A stretch of 22,095 nucleotides of DNA from CAUUCX01 sp041844835 (GTDB lineage: Bacteria; Bacillota; Clostridia; Peptostreptococcales; Anaerovoracaceae), in NCBI GenBank assembly GCA_041844835.1, contig JBGZBU010000006.1, forward strand, positions 1 through 22,095, given 5' to 3'. Shown in pieces: positions 1 to 8,950 of this stretch. The notes beneath the pieces are model-generated. The model was not told where the DNA came from. It ran no database searches and worked only from the letters and a program-made list of their open reading frames with translations. The translations under genes were made by a program, and so were the position numbers. Position 1 is the stretch's first letter; each line of letters opens with the position of its first letter.

Positions 1-1
1 A

Positions 2-3000
2 ACGATGGTAGAGGGTTTCATGAAGAAGATAGTAGAGCAGGGAAATATAGAAAATATTGATGCGGTTACAGGAGCCACAAAGACGTCAGATGCGATATTC
101 AACGCCATAAAGGATGTATATTCACAGGCGAGCGGCGAGACCGCAAAACCGGGCGAGAGTAAGGAATCACAGACTTCATCCGGCGGCGGTGGCGGCGGTG
201 GAAGTTTCGGCGAGGTTCCGACAGGTGCGGTTGGCGGTTTGTTCCGCGACGGCAAGTATCAGGCATTCGCAGTCGGCTATAGAGGCCCAATACAGGTGGA
301 AGTGGAAATCTACGATGCAAAAATCAAGAGCGTTAAAATCTTGCAGCACAAGGAAGATAGAGCATATTTTTCAGTTGAAAGGGAAGCACTGCTTTTAAAG
401 CGAATCACTGACAGAGGGAATGTAGATAGAGCTGACGCGGTATCCAACGCTACGGTTTCTTCAAACGGCGTTTTGGCTGCTGTCGAAAAAGCTCTTAAGC
501 AATCGGTCGATCCGAATTCCAATATGGCGCAGCAATTCGTTCTGAAAAAAAACTATATAATGCTCAAAAAGGATTCGGAATTCAATGCGGATGTGTTGAA
601 AAAAGAATTAAATTTGCAGGGTGTAACGGTGAATATCAAAGATTCTCTGGATACATCCGTTATAGGCAGCACAAACATTAATGTTCAATTGGTATTTTCG
701 GATAACAGCAAAAAAGACGTAGTTCTCACGATTGAAGTTCATGATGATCAAAATAAGGCGGGCTTTAAAAGCCTTGATGAACTCAGAAAGCATGTGATAA
801 ATTACATAAATGGGGTTTATTACGGGGATGCAACGGGATTTGTTTCTCTGCGGCCTATACCTATCAGATTGACTGTAGAGGGAAACAAAATAAAATCAAT
901 TGAGAAATTGCCTCAGGAAATTGAAGTTGTTGATGGCGTTACTAAAATCGACGACGGCGAAGACTACGAGAAAAGATTCGGTATCGTGAACGGAATGCTG
1001 CTGAACAATCCGCAGAGAGTGCACGAAATCCTTTATACATTTATAAAGGTAGATGAAGTGACTAATAAAATAGTCAATGAGGCACAATTGGATATGAATA
1101 ATCTTGACTCTCAGGATAGCTTGAATAAGCTCAATTCGGCATTTGATTCCGTTTTGGGAATGCATCGTTTTGCAGGACGTGAAATTACGGTGGCGGAGCT
1201 GACTGACGCAACAGGAACAAATGCACGTAAAACGCTAATAAGCATTGTGCGTAAATATGTTATTCTTTATGTAAGCAACTACATGCAATATGATACAGGT
1301 ATGATTTTCGGTGTCGATACTATTGCAGGCGCCACATTTACGGCGACGGGGACAGCAAAAACCGTGCAAAATGCCTTGGATAAGATGGGACAAGATGTCG
1401 TTGGCATCAAGATAGCGCATACAAAGGATAGCGCTCCTTACCGAATCCCGTACATCAAAGGAGAAAGCTTGGATATGAGCGGCTTGAAAGTGGTTTTACA
1501 GAAAAAGGACGGCACTGAAGTGGAGGTTGAATATTCAGATTTTAATTCAAATAATCTTGAGCTTTATAATTTCCAAACAGGGCAGCCTGTTGTACTGCCG
1601 TTTGTGCTTGACGAAAGCAATCTGGGAACGATGAGTACCGTGCACGGTTTGTATCTTGCTGTAAGACATGTACCGAGCGGTTCCTGGAAGAGACTGAAAA
1701 CTATTTTGATAAAGCCGACCTCGGTAGCGCTTAAAGATACAAAGCTTCAAGTGCAGCCTAAGGGTGACAGCCAGTGGTATGATACAATAGGCGTCAAAGG
1801 GGAAAAGGATGGCACAAGATTACATATCTATATTCCTAAAGTTGCATATGACAAGATAAAAGACGGGGAACCTCCGAAATTCAGAAGATTTGTGGAGGGT
1901 GTTAAAGGACAGCCTGAATATTACTTTGAAAAGACATCAAGAGAAGGATGGCAGAATAATCAGAAATATTTGAATTTCGATATAACCTATGATGATCTTT
2001 CCACGATAGACGGTTCAATTTATACGATTGAAGATATGTATCTCAGCTTAAAACTGCATCCATATGACGCACAGATAGATGCCTCCCAAAACATGGCTGA
2101 AAATTATAAATTTATCCCTCAGGAGCCTGTAACATTGATTAAAAATCAGCCGTTTACGGATGCGGAAGCAACCGCTTTGTTTGAAAATCTCTTCCACGGT
2201 ACGGTTGTAACAATAGAACAGGCGCCCGATTTCAATGAGGAAAATACCACTACCAAGATCAAGCTTACATTCTCGGATAAGAGCTCAAAAGTTGTGGATA
2301 TAGCCATCAAGGTTAAGGACTCGACAAAAGCCCTTGATTATGAAAAGTATTTCAAACAGAATCAGGGTTCGCTTACTCTGGATGTGCTTGTAAAGATACC
2401 GGATGCTTATAAGGAGAATGCCGCAGTTAAAAAAGCGGTTAAAGCATTTGAGGTTACTCCGGAATATCTGGTGAGAGCACTCAAGATAGAAAAAATAAAA
2501 TATGGAGATTTTTCCATTGAATCTATCGAGACAAATAATGATGAGTTGACATCGGACGCAAGCGCAAAAACCAAGCTGAAACTCAAATTCGCAGATGACA
2601 ACTCAGTGGTTGACTTGGTGGTTTCGACTAAAATAGTGCCTCTTAATACGCCTCTCCTGGAGCCGGATATTTCAAAAATGCACAAAGTATACGCAGGCAG
2701 CGGCACAATTTATGATCTTGACAAGATGGAACTTGCAAATGTGAAAATATCAACTTCCATTGAACCGCGCAGTTGGGGAATTGCTTGGAATGGAAAAGAA
2801 GAAGATGCGGAAGATTTGAGCATGAATATTCCATATAAAGACTTTAAATATTTCGGAGTCAAGCTGATGAACCGAACTCAAGAGTTTGAAGTGACTGCCG
2901 ATGTTAAAGTCAAAACTCTGACCGACGCTGACGGAAATATTAAGCTGAAAATTGATAACGGCGGAGCGTTTACAATCGATGTGCTCGGCATTTCACTGGA

Positions 3001-3772
3001 TACGCAGACCCTTACCGCTGCCGATCAGTTTAAAAATCAGCACACCGAAATCGGCAAGTTGTATACCTTTGTCAAGGGAGATTATAAAACAAGCGTACCG
3101 GGGCAGTTCCCGTTCAATAAGGATATGGTAGATGCGATTTCAAATGCTCCTGCCGCAAATATCATGAGGCCTGAAAGCATAGAGCGCGATTTGAAGTTGA
3201 ATGATAAGGCAAAAGCATCCGGATTGAAAATCACTAAGATTGAATCCACCGGCGTTACAGATGATCAAAGAGCTGTTGTAAGTGAAGATTCGGTAACAAC
3301 TACGGTTACAATTACTTTTGATGATGATTCCAAAGCGGTCTATGACGCGGTACCCGTTGTCGTAAAACCGATACCGCTAATCAAAGTGCTTTATATGCCG
3401 TCACAGGGGAAGCCTCTCAGTGAATATGTAAGCGGCGGAAAGATCAATTTTGACAACTTGGTTATTTTCAGTCAGCCTTATAAAGTTAAATCAACAGGTG
3501 AAATTCTTGCGGAGAGCGCAGGAGGATTTATGAAGATTGCATATTGTGATTTTGAATACTTCGGTCTTGAACTGATAAGCAAAAAGACACAAACTAAAGT
3601 TGAAAATGGTGCGGATTTGGCACAATATGAAGATGGCGGGAAAGTAGAGCTGGAATTGAAATATAAAGGAAATTACGTCATAAGTACCGACTACAACGAG
3701 AAAATCTACACGCCTGACATGGATGCGATTTTCACAGTAGAGCCGAAATTGAGCATAACTTTGCAAGACTGA
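2..3772 (+). CDS. Giant modular FMN_bind-domain extracellular protein (5' end outside window)
   Basis: The reading frame is open to the left edge, so the true start lies upstream; the first ATG (base 5) falls inside the tail of an FMN-binding domain. Numbering from that ATG, domain tails of the FMN_bind type are seen at 19-25 (DAVTGAT, canonical), 144-150 (DAVSNAT) and 438-444 (DTIAGAT). In this family the last Thr/Ser is the residue covalently flavinylated by Ftp/ApbE enzymes outside the membrane. Domain 2 covers about 77-163, after a Gly-rich linker at 60-67. Domain 3 (about 265-465) is roughly twice the usual length. The remaining ~790 residues alternate two beta-rich modules: one resembling Rib/alpha-like repeats (ends near 245, 770, 877, 1121) and one sharing an I-x-Y-x-DF pattern (near 506, 942, 1177). 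No LPXTG motif or C-terminal membrane segment is visible, so the anchor, if any, is upstream or non-covalent. A role in extracellular electron transfer or surface redox chemistry is inferred, not shown. Confidence 0.8.
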   Translation, partial: TMVEGFMKKIVEQGNIENIDAVTGATKTSDAIFNAIKDVYSQASGETAKPGESKESQTSSGGGGGGGSFGEVPTGAVGGLFRDGKYQAFAVGYRGPIQVEVEIYDAKIKSVKILQHKEDRAYFSVEREALLLKRITDRGNVDRADAVSNATVSSNGVLAAVEKALKQSVDPNSNMAQQFVLKKNYIMLKKDSEFNADVLKKELNLQGVTVNIKDSLDTSVIGSTNINVQLVFSDNSKKDVVLTIEVHDDQNKAGFKSLDELRKHVINYINGVYYGDATGFVSLRPIPIRLTVEGNKIKSIEKLPQEIEVVDGVTKIDDGEDYEKRFGIVNGMLLNNPQRVHEILYTFIKVDEVTNKIVNEAQLDMNNLDSQDSLNKLNSAFDSVLGMHRFAGREITVAELTDATGTNARKTLISIVRKYVILYVSNYMQYDTGMIFGVDTIAGATFTATGTAKTVQNALDKMGQDVVGIKIAHTKDSAPYRIPYIKGESLDMSGLKVVLQKKDGTEVEVEYSDFNSNNLELYNFQTGQPVVLPFVLDESNLGTMSTVHGLYLAVRHVPSGSWKRLKTILIKPTSVALKDTKLQVQPKGDSQWYDTIGVKGEKDGTRLHIYIPKVAYDKIKDGEPPKFRRFVEGVKGQPEYYFEKTSREGWQNNQKYLNFDITYDDLSTIDGSIYTIEDMYLSLKLHPYDAQIDASQNMAENYKFIPQEPVTLIKNQPFTDAEATALFENLFHGTVVTIEQAPDFNEENTTTKIKLTFSDKSSKVVDIAIKVKDSTKALDYEKYFKQNQGSLTLDVLVKIPDAYKENAAVKKAVKAFEVTPEYLVRALKIEKIKYGDFSIESIETNNDELTSDASAKTKLKLKFADDNSVVDLVVSTKIVPLNTPLLEPDISKMHKVYAGSGTIYDLDKMELANVKISTSIEPRSWGIAWNGKEEDAEDLSMNIPYKDFKYFGVKLMNRTQEFEVTADVKVKTLTDADGNIKLKIDNGGAFTIDVLGISLDTQTLTAADQFKNQHTEIGKLYTFVKGDYKTSVPGQFPFNKDMVDAISNAPAANIMRPESIERDLKLNDKAKASGLKITKIESTGVTDDQRAVVSEDSVTTTVTITFDDDSKAVYDAVPVVVKPIPLIKVLYMPSQGKPLSEYVSGGKINFDNLVIFSQPYKVKSTGEILAESAGGFMKIAYCDFEYFGLELISKKTQTKVENGADLAQYEDGGKVELELKYKGNYVISTDYNEKIYTPDMDAIFTVEPKLSITLQD

Positions 3773-3786
3773 TCATAATGCAAAAC

Positions 3787-3817
3787 AAAAGCGAGCATCG
3801 TCACGATGCTCGCTTTT
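3787..3817. terminator. Bidirectional rho-independent terminator between the FMN-binding protein gene and recN
   Basis: A perfect 10-bp GC-rich stem (GCGAGCATCG at 3791-3800 and its complement at 3804-3813) closes on a 3-base loop. It is flanked by AAAA on the left and TTTTT on the right, so it can end transcription in either direction. It serves the two convergent genes on either side. Confidence 0.93.
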
Positions 3818-3898
3818 TATATACGATGTGCCGCTTTGAAAGTGCTAACGCTTATACAAAAGGAAAAAGGATGCAGTGCGTGAGCGCATATCGAAAAA

Positions 3899-5524
3899 TC
3901 AATCTCTGCATTTTTGTACTAATTCCTCTGCGGTAGCAAGGGTTTTATCCGTAACTTCCATTCCTCCGATGAGACGCGCTATCTCGGCGATTTTTTCTTT
4001 AGCATCAAGCGATGTGACGGAAGTATATGTTCTGAATTCGTCACTGCATTTTTCGATTTTATAATTCGCATCGCCGTATGCGGCTATTTGCGGCAGATGG
4101 GTGATACATATCAGTTGATGCGTTGCCGACAATTCAGCCATCTTTTTTCCTATAACGGCAGCTGTAGCACCGCTGATTCCCGTATCAATCTCATCAAAAA
4201 CTATTGTCGGAATTGAATCATAATTTGCCAGAACTTTTTTGAAAGCCAGCATTATTCTCGACATTTCACCGCCTGAAGCGGTTTTCGCTAAAGGACGTAT
4301 ATCTTCACCCCTGTTTGTGCTCATGAAAAACTCCGCTTCGTCCATTCCGTTTTCATTCAATGATTGTTTTTTATTAAATTTTATATGAAAACGGGCATCT
4401 TTAAAATTAAGCTCTTCCATTTCTTTTTGTATTTTTGCCGAAAGTTTCTCCCCAATTTCAATGCGTTTATTTGACAATGCGGATGCAGCATCTACGAGCA
4501 GTTGCTTTTGAGAACCCAGTTGCGACTCAAGCGCCTTGATATTTGTATCGAAATCATCGGCGGACTCAAGTTTCTGTTTCAATTCTTCGCTATATTTCTT
4601 GATTGCGGCAATGCTGCCGCCATATTTCTTCTTTAAACTTTCAATTAACTGCAAACGTTCTATTGCGTTATCAAGCTCATTGCCGGAGTACGACAGCTCG
4701 TCCAAAACATCCCGTATTACATCGACGGCTGCTTCAATTATGTAGTATGATTCGGATATATCACCATATGCCTGTTCAATTTGCTTGTGGTATTCGCAAA
4801 TTTCACCGAGTGAGCGCATTGCATTGCCGACAGATGCAATAACTGAAGATCCCGATGCATCGCTGTTAAGCTCGGAATAGGCGGTGGAGAGGTGAGAATG
4901 GATTTTTTCACTGTTCTTAAGGAAAGTTATCTGCTCTTCCAAGCTCGTGTCCTCATCATCGGTTATATGCGCCGACATTATTTCAGAGTATGCAAAACGC
5001 CAAAAATCGTGTTTTTCGGTATGCTCATTTTGCAGTGCAAGCTCAGACTGATATTCCTTTTTTATGCGAATATATTCGTCATAAAGGGATTTGAGTTTCA
5101 GTTTCGATTCCGATATGTCAGGTGCAAATGCATCCAGCAAAATCAGGTGATTGTTGGGGTTCAGCAGCGATTGATTGTCGTACTGTCCGTGAATATCCGC
5201 AATTTTTTGTGCGAAATCGGCAAGATAAGTCAGGGTGACAATCTTATCGTTTATCCGGCAGATATTTTTACCGTTTGCATTTATCTCCCGCGCCAGTATG
5301 TATTCTTCCCCCTCATATTCACAGATGATTTGAACGGCAGCTTTGTCGGTACCGCTTCTGATCAGTGTTGAGTCAGCACGCGCTCCCAGCCCGAGACTTA
5401 GGGCTTCAACCAATACCGACTTGCCGGCGCCCGTCTCGCCGGTTATTATGTTGAGTCCATTTTTAAATTCCAGCTCCAAATGCTCTATAGTTGCCAAATT
5501 ATCTATAAAAATTCTTGATATCAT
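3899..5524 (-). CDS. recN: DNA repair protein RecN
   Basis: SMC-like ATPase that acts early in recombinational repair of double-strand breaks, gathering DNA ends and stimulating RecA-dependent pairing in the cytoplasm. The 541-residue protein is close to the family's usual ~550-570. Walker A GETGAGKS lies at 29-36. The long middle section (about 150-400) is helical and coiled-coil-like. The ABC signature SGGEMSR is near 417-423, Walker B TIVFDEID near 440-447, and the downstream THLPQIAA segment at 475-482. The start is supported by a GGGAG site about 7 bases upstream. It has its own extended -10 promoter in the gap after etfA and ends at the bidirectional terminator. In many Firmicutes recN directly follows argR; here they are separated by bcd-etfBA. 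Confidence 0.96.
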   Translation of the reverse strand: MISRIFIDNLATIEHLELEFKNGLNIITGETGAGKSVLVEALSLGLGARADSTLIRSGTDKAAVQIICEYEGEEYILAREINANGKNICRINDKIVTLTYLADFAQKIADIHGQYDNQSLLNPNNHLILLDAFAPDISESKLKLKSLYDEYIRIKKEYQSELALQNEHTEKHDFWRFAYSEIMSAHITDDEDTSLEEQITFLKNSEKIHSHLSTAYSELNSDASGSSVIASVGNAMRSLGEICEYHKQIEQAYGDISESYYIIEAAVDVIRDVLDELSYSGNELDNAIERLQLIESLKKKYGGSIAAIKKYSEELKQKLESADDFDTNIKALESQLGSQKQLLVDAASALSNKRIEIGEKLSAKIQKEMEELNFKDARFHIKFNKKQSLNENGMDEAEFFMSTNRGEDIRPLAKTASGGEMSRIMLAFKKVLANYDSIPTIVFDEIDTGISGATAAVIGKKMAELSATHQLICITHLPQIAAYGDANYKIEKCSDEFRTYTSVTSLDAKEKIAEIARLIGGMEVTDKTLATAEELVQKCRD

Positions 5525-5556
5525 ATTTAACTCCCGAATTCCTATGCTTGAGTTAA

Positions 5557-5585
5557 ATTATAACATATTTGTGTGATAAGTTCAT
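5557..5585 (-). promoter_or_regulatory. Candidate recN promoter (extended -10)
   Basis: On the minus strand TGTTATAAT (5565 to 5557) is a perfect -10 hexamer with a TGn extension. The hexamer at -35 spacing (17 bp) is ATGAAC (5585 to 5580), a weak match, as is common for extended -10 promoters. It sits 33 bases upstream of the recN start and downstream of the etfA terminator. I see no GAAC-N4-GTTC SOS box here. Confidence 0.6.
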
Positions 5586-5609
5586 TGGCTTGTTTGTGCC
5601 GAAGAATAA

Positions 5610-5646
5610 AAATCCTCCTCGGAATCATGTGACTCCGGGAGGATTT
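5610..5646 (-). terminator. Rho-independent terminator after etfA
   Basis: An imperfect long hairpin: outer stem AAATCCTCC/GGAGGATTT (9 bp), an inner arm of about 7 bp with one bulge and one G-T wobble, and a 4-base loop. On the minus strand it is followed by a T-rich run (TTTTTATTC). It separates the bcd-etfB-etfA transcript from recN. Confidence 0.85.
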
Positions 5647-5672
5647 CTGTTTTAATTTCCGAGCAAATTTTA

Positions 5673-6716
5673 TTACAGTTCAAAAGTTTTTTTGGAATTT
5701 ATCTGCTCGACCATTGCCGGAATTACCTTGAATAAGTCACCCACAATGCCGTAATCGCATATCTGGAAAATAGGAGCATTAGGGTCTTTATTTATCGCTA
5801 CTATGTACTTGGATTCGCTCATGCCGGCTTGATGTTGTATTGCTCCGGAAATTCCGCAGGCGATATAAAGATCCGGTCTTACCGTCGTTCCCGTTTGTCC
5901 CACCTGATGTTTGTTGCTTATCCAACCGGAATCGACAGCCGCACGCGATGCGCCGACTTCTCCGCCGAGAGCATCCGCAAGAAGCTTGATTGTTTTAAAG
6001 CCTTCCGCCCCGTGCACACCTCTGCCGCCGGATACTATAATATTTGCATCGAGAAGATTTACCTCTTTTGCCTCATTCTTAACAATTTCGACAAGCTTCA
6101 CCTTGATGTCATCGGGCGTGAGGGCAGGGACAACAGTTTCAAAATCTCCTTTTTTTGAATCCAGATGCGCTGCTCGGGACATTACGCCCGGTCTTACAGT
6201 GGCCATCTGCGGACGATTTCTCGGGCAAACGATGGTAGCCATCAAATTGCCGCCGAAAGCAGGTCTGGTCTGAAGCATTTTTCCGTCATTTTCATCTATG
6301 TCAAGTCCCGTACAGTCGGCGACCAATCCCGTGCCCACGCTCGCGGCTATCCTCGGTCCTATATCTCTGCCGATTGATGTGGCTCCGAGGATCACTACCT
6401 CAGGTTTTTTTTCGAGGATTGCATCGGATAAAACTTTTGCATATCCGTCCGTTGAAAAATTTTCAAGCAGGGGATGTTCAATGTATATGGCTTTATCCAC
6501 ACCGTAATTCAGCAGCTTTTCCACTTCGTTCTTAACGTTATAGCCCGGAACGACTACAACAACATTGTTTTGCGGGCGTTTTTCTTTCAGTTTCAACGCT
6601 TCGCCGATCAATTCAATGGTTATCGGGTGAATATGTCCTTCGCGCTGTTCACCCAAAACCCATATATCTTTATAATCATTGAGATCAATATTTTGATTTA
6701 CTTTTGCCTGTAGCAT
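5673..6716 (-). CDS. etfA: Electron transfer flavoprotein subunit alpha
   Basis: Alpha subunit of the EtfAB heterodimer, which exchanges electrons with acyl-CoA dehydrogenase through FAD. It has 347 residues, slightly longer than the mitochondrial type. The N-terminal YKDIWVLGEQREGHI segment resembles clostridial Bcd-associated EtfA as I recall it. The C-terminal FAD-binding domain is complete: SGGRG 229-233, GASRAAVDSGW 255-265, GQTG 273-276, GISGAIQH 288-295, NKDPNAPIF 309-317 and DYGIVGD 321-327. An AAGGAG site lies 8 bases before the ATG, and the gap to etfB is 17 bases, so the three genes are one operon. Given the partner gene, flavin-based electron bifurcation (NADH to crotonyl-CoA plus ferredoxin/flavodoxin) is plausible but is inference from context. 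Confidence 0.96.
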   Translation of the reverse strand: MLQAKVNQNIDLNDYKDIWVLGEQREGHIHPITIELIGEALKLKEKRPQNNVVVVVPGYNVKNEVEKLLNYGVDKAIYIEHPLLENFSTDGYAKVLSDAILEKKPEVVILGATSIGRDIGPRIAASVGTGLVADCTGLDIDENDGKMLQTRPAFGGNLMATIVCPRNRPQMATVRPGVMSRAAHLDSKKGDFETVVPALTPDDIKVKLVEIVKNEAKEVNLLDANIIVSGGRGVHGAEGFKTIKLLADALGGEVGASRAAVDSGWISNKHQVGQTGTTVRPDLYIACGISGAIQHQAGMSESKYIVAINKDPNAPIFQICDYGIVGDLFKVIPAMVEQINSKKTFEL

Positions 6717-6733
6717 GTTATAACTCCTTATCC

Positions 6734-7528
6734 TTAAATCACTTTAAGCTCTTCAAGCTTATCCACAAGTTTTACAGCTTTTTCTTTTTCATTTGTGCCG
6801 CTTATAATTTCGGATTGTTTCTCTTTTACAGGCACGAATGATCGGAATACATTGGTGGGTGAATTTTTTACACCTATCTGCGTCAGATCGACGTCAAGCT
6901 CTTCATTGGAAAGGACTTTTATCGAATCGTTTTCATCTGTATAATTTTTGAAAATGCCGCGCACATGCGGATAACGCGGAGTGTTAAGTTCCTTAATCGC
7001 CGTGAGCAAAATAGGCATTTTCGCCTCCATTTTATAATCGCCGGTCTCGGTATAACGTGTCACATAAACGGTATCGCCCTTTACTTCCATTTCCTTGACA
7101 TAGGTGATCTGCGGAATGCCCAAAAATTGTGCGATTTCAGGGCCGACCTGTGCGGTATCGCCGTCGATTGCCTGTCTTCCGCAGAAAACGATATCATATC
7201 CGCCCACGTACTCAATGGCTGACTTCAAGATCATTGCGGTCGCCCATGTATCCGATCCTCCGAAAACTCTGTCGGACACAAGAAACGCCTCATCGGCTCC
7301 CATAGCCAGGCACTCTTTAAGCGCCGCTTTTGCCTGTGGAGGCCCCATGCTTATAACTGAAATTTTTCCGCCATGCTTTGCCTTAAGCACCAGCGCTTCT
7401 TCTAAAGCGTTTTTGTCATCCGGATTGATGATGCTCGGAACGCCGTCTCTTATAAGCGTACCCGTTTCTTGATTTATCCTCACCTCATTTGTATCAGGAA
7501 CCTGTTTCATACACACTATTATATTCAC
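6734..7528 (-). CDS. etfB: Electron transfer flavoprotein subunit beta
   Basis: Beta subunit of EtfAB, 264 residues, a usual length. The family start MNIIVCMKQVPDTNEVRIN is clear. NPDDKNALEEALVLK near 36-50 and the later FCGRQAIDGDTAQVGP segment are conserved ETF-beta blocks that shape the nucleotide/flavin site. In bifurcating members this subunit holds the second FAD that accepts hydride from NADH; whether that applies here cannot be decided from the motifs alone. The start codon is GTG, supported by AGGAGG six bases upstream. That ribosome site overlaps the bcd stop codon (TAGGAGG), and the bcd-etfB gap is only 10 bases, which suggests translational coupling. Confidence 0.96.
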   Translation of the reverse strand: MNIIVCMKQVPDTNEVRINQETGTLIRDGVPSIINPDDKNALEEALVLKAKHGGKISVISMGPPQAKAALKECLAMGADEAFLVSDRVFGGSDTWATAMILKSAIEYVGGYDIVFCGRQAIDGDTAQVGPEIAQFLGIPQITYVKEMEVKGDTVYVTRYTETGDYKMEAKMPILLTAIKELNTPRYPHVRGIFKNYTDENDSIKVLSNEELDVDLTQIGVKNSPTNVFRSFVPVKEKQSEIISGTNEKEKAVKLVDKLEELKVI

Positions 7529-7538
7529 TTTATGCCTC

Positions 7539-8681
7539 CTATCCTAAAAGGGCTCTTGAGATAACTATTTTATTTACCTCGGAAGTGCCTTCGTATATTT
7601 CGGTAATTTTCGCATCTCTGTACATTCTCTCGAGCGGATAATCTTTCATATAGCCGTACCCGCCATGTATCTGAAGTGCAAGATTGGTAACAAATCTCGC
7701 ATTTTCGGATGCATTTGCTTTAGCCATTGCCGCCTCCATGGAGTAAGGAAGTCCGTTATCCTGTTTCCATGCCGCCTCATACACGAGCAGCTTTGCAGCG
7801 CGAGTTTTAGTTGCCATGTCGGCGAGATAGAACTGCAGAACCTGGAGATTTGCAATGGGTTTACCGAATTGAATTCTTTCGTGCATATATTTTATTGAAA
7901 GATCAATTGCGCCTTCGGCAAGTCCGAGAGCCTGAGCTGCGGCACCGATTCTTGCGCCGTCCAAAGTCATCATTGCGATTTTAAATCCTTTGTTTTCTTC
8001 GCCAAGCAGGTTCGCTTTCGGGATTCGGCAATCTTCAAAAATCAATTCTGCGGTTTCGGATGCCGATATTCCCATCTTTTCTTCAATTTTTCCTATTGAA
8101 AAACCGGGAGTTCCTTTCTCAACAATGAAAGCGCTCATGCCTCTCAATGCTTTTTCAGGGTCGGTCAATGCGAATATTATAAGCACATCGGCCAATCCAC
8201 CGCCTGATATAAAACATTTTGTACCGTTTAAAACATACTCATCCGTTTTTTCATCGTAGATTGCGGTTGTTTTCACTGCAGCCGCATCGGTTCCCGCGCC
8301 CGGCTCGGTGAGAGCAAAAGCGGACAAACCGCCGCCGCTTGTAATTTTGGGGATGAACAATTCCTTTTGTTCAGGGGTTCCGAATTTATTGATCGCCCAA
8401 GGCGCCATCATATGAATGGAAATTATTGATGAAGACGCCATGCATTTTTTCGCAAATTCTTCGACAACGATGACTTTTTCAATAGTCCCGCCGCCGGAGC
8501 CGCCAAGGCTCTCATCAATACCGATTCCCGCAAAACCGGTTTCAACCATTTTTGCATAGTTTTCCGCAGGGAATTTTGCGGTGCGATCAATTTCAGCTGC
8601 GAGCGGTTCAAGCTCATTAACAGCGAATTGTTCCGCAACGCTGCGCAACATTTCCTGCGCTTCTGTGAATTTGAAGTCCAT
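7539..8681 (-). CDS. bcd: Butyryl-CoA (short-chain acyl-CoA) dehydrogenase
   Basis: FAD-dependent acyl-CoA dehydrogenase of 380 residues that interconverts butyryl-CoA and crotonyl-CoA (or a related short-chain pair) and passes electrons to or from EtfAB. Conserved blocks include ALTEPGAGTDAAA (about 122-135), QIHGGYGYMKDYPLERMYRD, and the C-terminal IYEGTSEVNKIVI, whose Glu364 aligns with the catalytic base of SCAD/Bcd. AAGGAGG lies 11 bases before the ATG. It is first in the bcd-etfB-etfA operon. No crotonase, 3-hydroxybutyryl-CoA dehydrogenase or thiolase gene is adjacent, unlike the clostridial bcs cluster, so substrate chain length is inferred from family resemblance. A branched-chain or other short-chain substrate remains possible. 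Confidence 0.93.
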   Translation of the reverse strand: MDFKFTEAQEMLRSVAEQFAVNELEPLAAEIDRTAKFPAENYAKMVETGFAGIGIDESLGGSGGGTIEKVIVVEEFAKKCMASSSIISIHMMAPWAINKFGTPEQKELFIPKITSGGGLSAFALTEPGAGTDAAAVKTTAIYDEKTDEYVLNGTKCFISGGGLADVLIIFALTDPEKALRGMSAFIVEKGTPGFSIGKIEEKMGISASETAELIFEDCRIPKANLLGEENKGFKIAMMTLDGARIGAAAQALGLAEGAIDLSIKYMHERIQFGKPIANLQVLQFYLADMATKTRAAKLLVYEAAWKQDNGLPYSMEAAMAKANASENARFVTNLALQIHGGYGYMKDYPLERMYRDAKITEIYEGTSEVNKIVISRALLG

Positions 8682-8950
8682 TGTCTTTCAGTCCTCCTTA
8701 ATTTTACCTAATCACTATCCTTATTAAGTTTACAACATCCCGGAAAAAATTCCGTAAAAACACGTGAGCCGATAAAAAAATTTTTATCGACGTATAATGC
8801 TTCGAGAATCCGAAGCACAAATAACAATAATGTTTCATCAAAAAAACACTTTGAAACCATATTAACAGATAAAACGGAATTTGAATAGAGAAATGTTCTA
8901 AAAAAAATACAAATTTTTTCAAAGATCTAAATAAGCGCCGAAACAGTTTG
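8682..8950. other. AT-rich argR-bcd intergenic region with hairpins
   Basis: No gene is supported in these 269 bases. They contain several inverted repeats: CGGAA/TTCCG around 8741-8754, CGATAAAAA/TTTTTATCG at 8770-8789, GCTTCG/CGAAGC at 8799-8816, and GTTTCA/TGAAAC at 8832-8857 around an A7 run. One or more may end the argR transcript, and the bcd promoter must also lie here. The best minus-strand candidate (TTTACG, 18 bp, TGTAAA with a TGT extension, about 8730-8760) matches consensus only modestly, so I do not call it. I could not find a convincing Rex operator. Confidence 0.45.

Noticed and set aside
180..201. GGC/GGT repeat encoding the Gly linker, considered as a phase-variation tract.
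   Set aside because: The units are triplets, so slippage would change linker length without shifting frame, and the tract is short.
4892..5371. A 159-codon plus-strand open frame opposite recN.
   Set aside because: It lies wholly within a well-supported recN, and its translation is Phe/Ile-rich with no family resemblance.
8820..8890. Possible Rex (NADH-sensing) operator upstream of bcd.
   Set aside because: A TGTTAA half-site is present, but the partner half matches poorly to TTGTTAA-N4-TTAACAA.
8704..8922. A 72-codon minus-strand frame between argR and bcd.
   Set aside because: Its composition simply reflects AT-rich spacer DNA, it overlaps several inverted repeats, and it has no good ribosome site.
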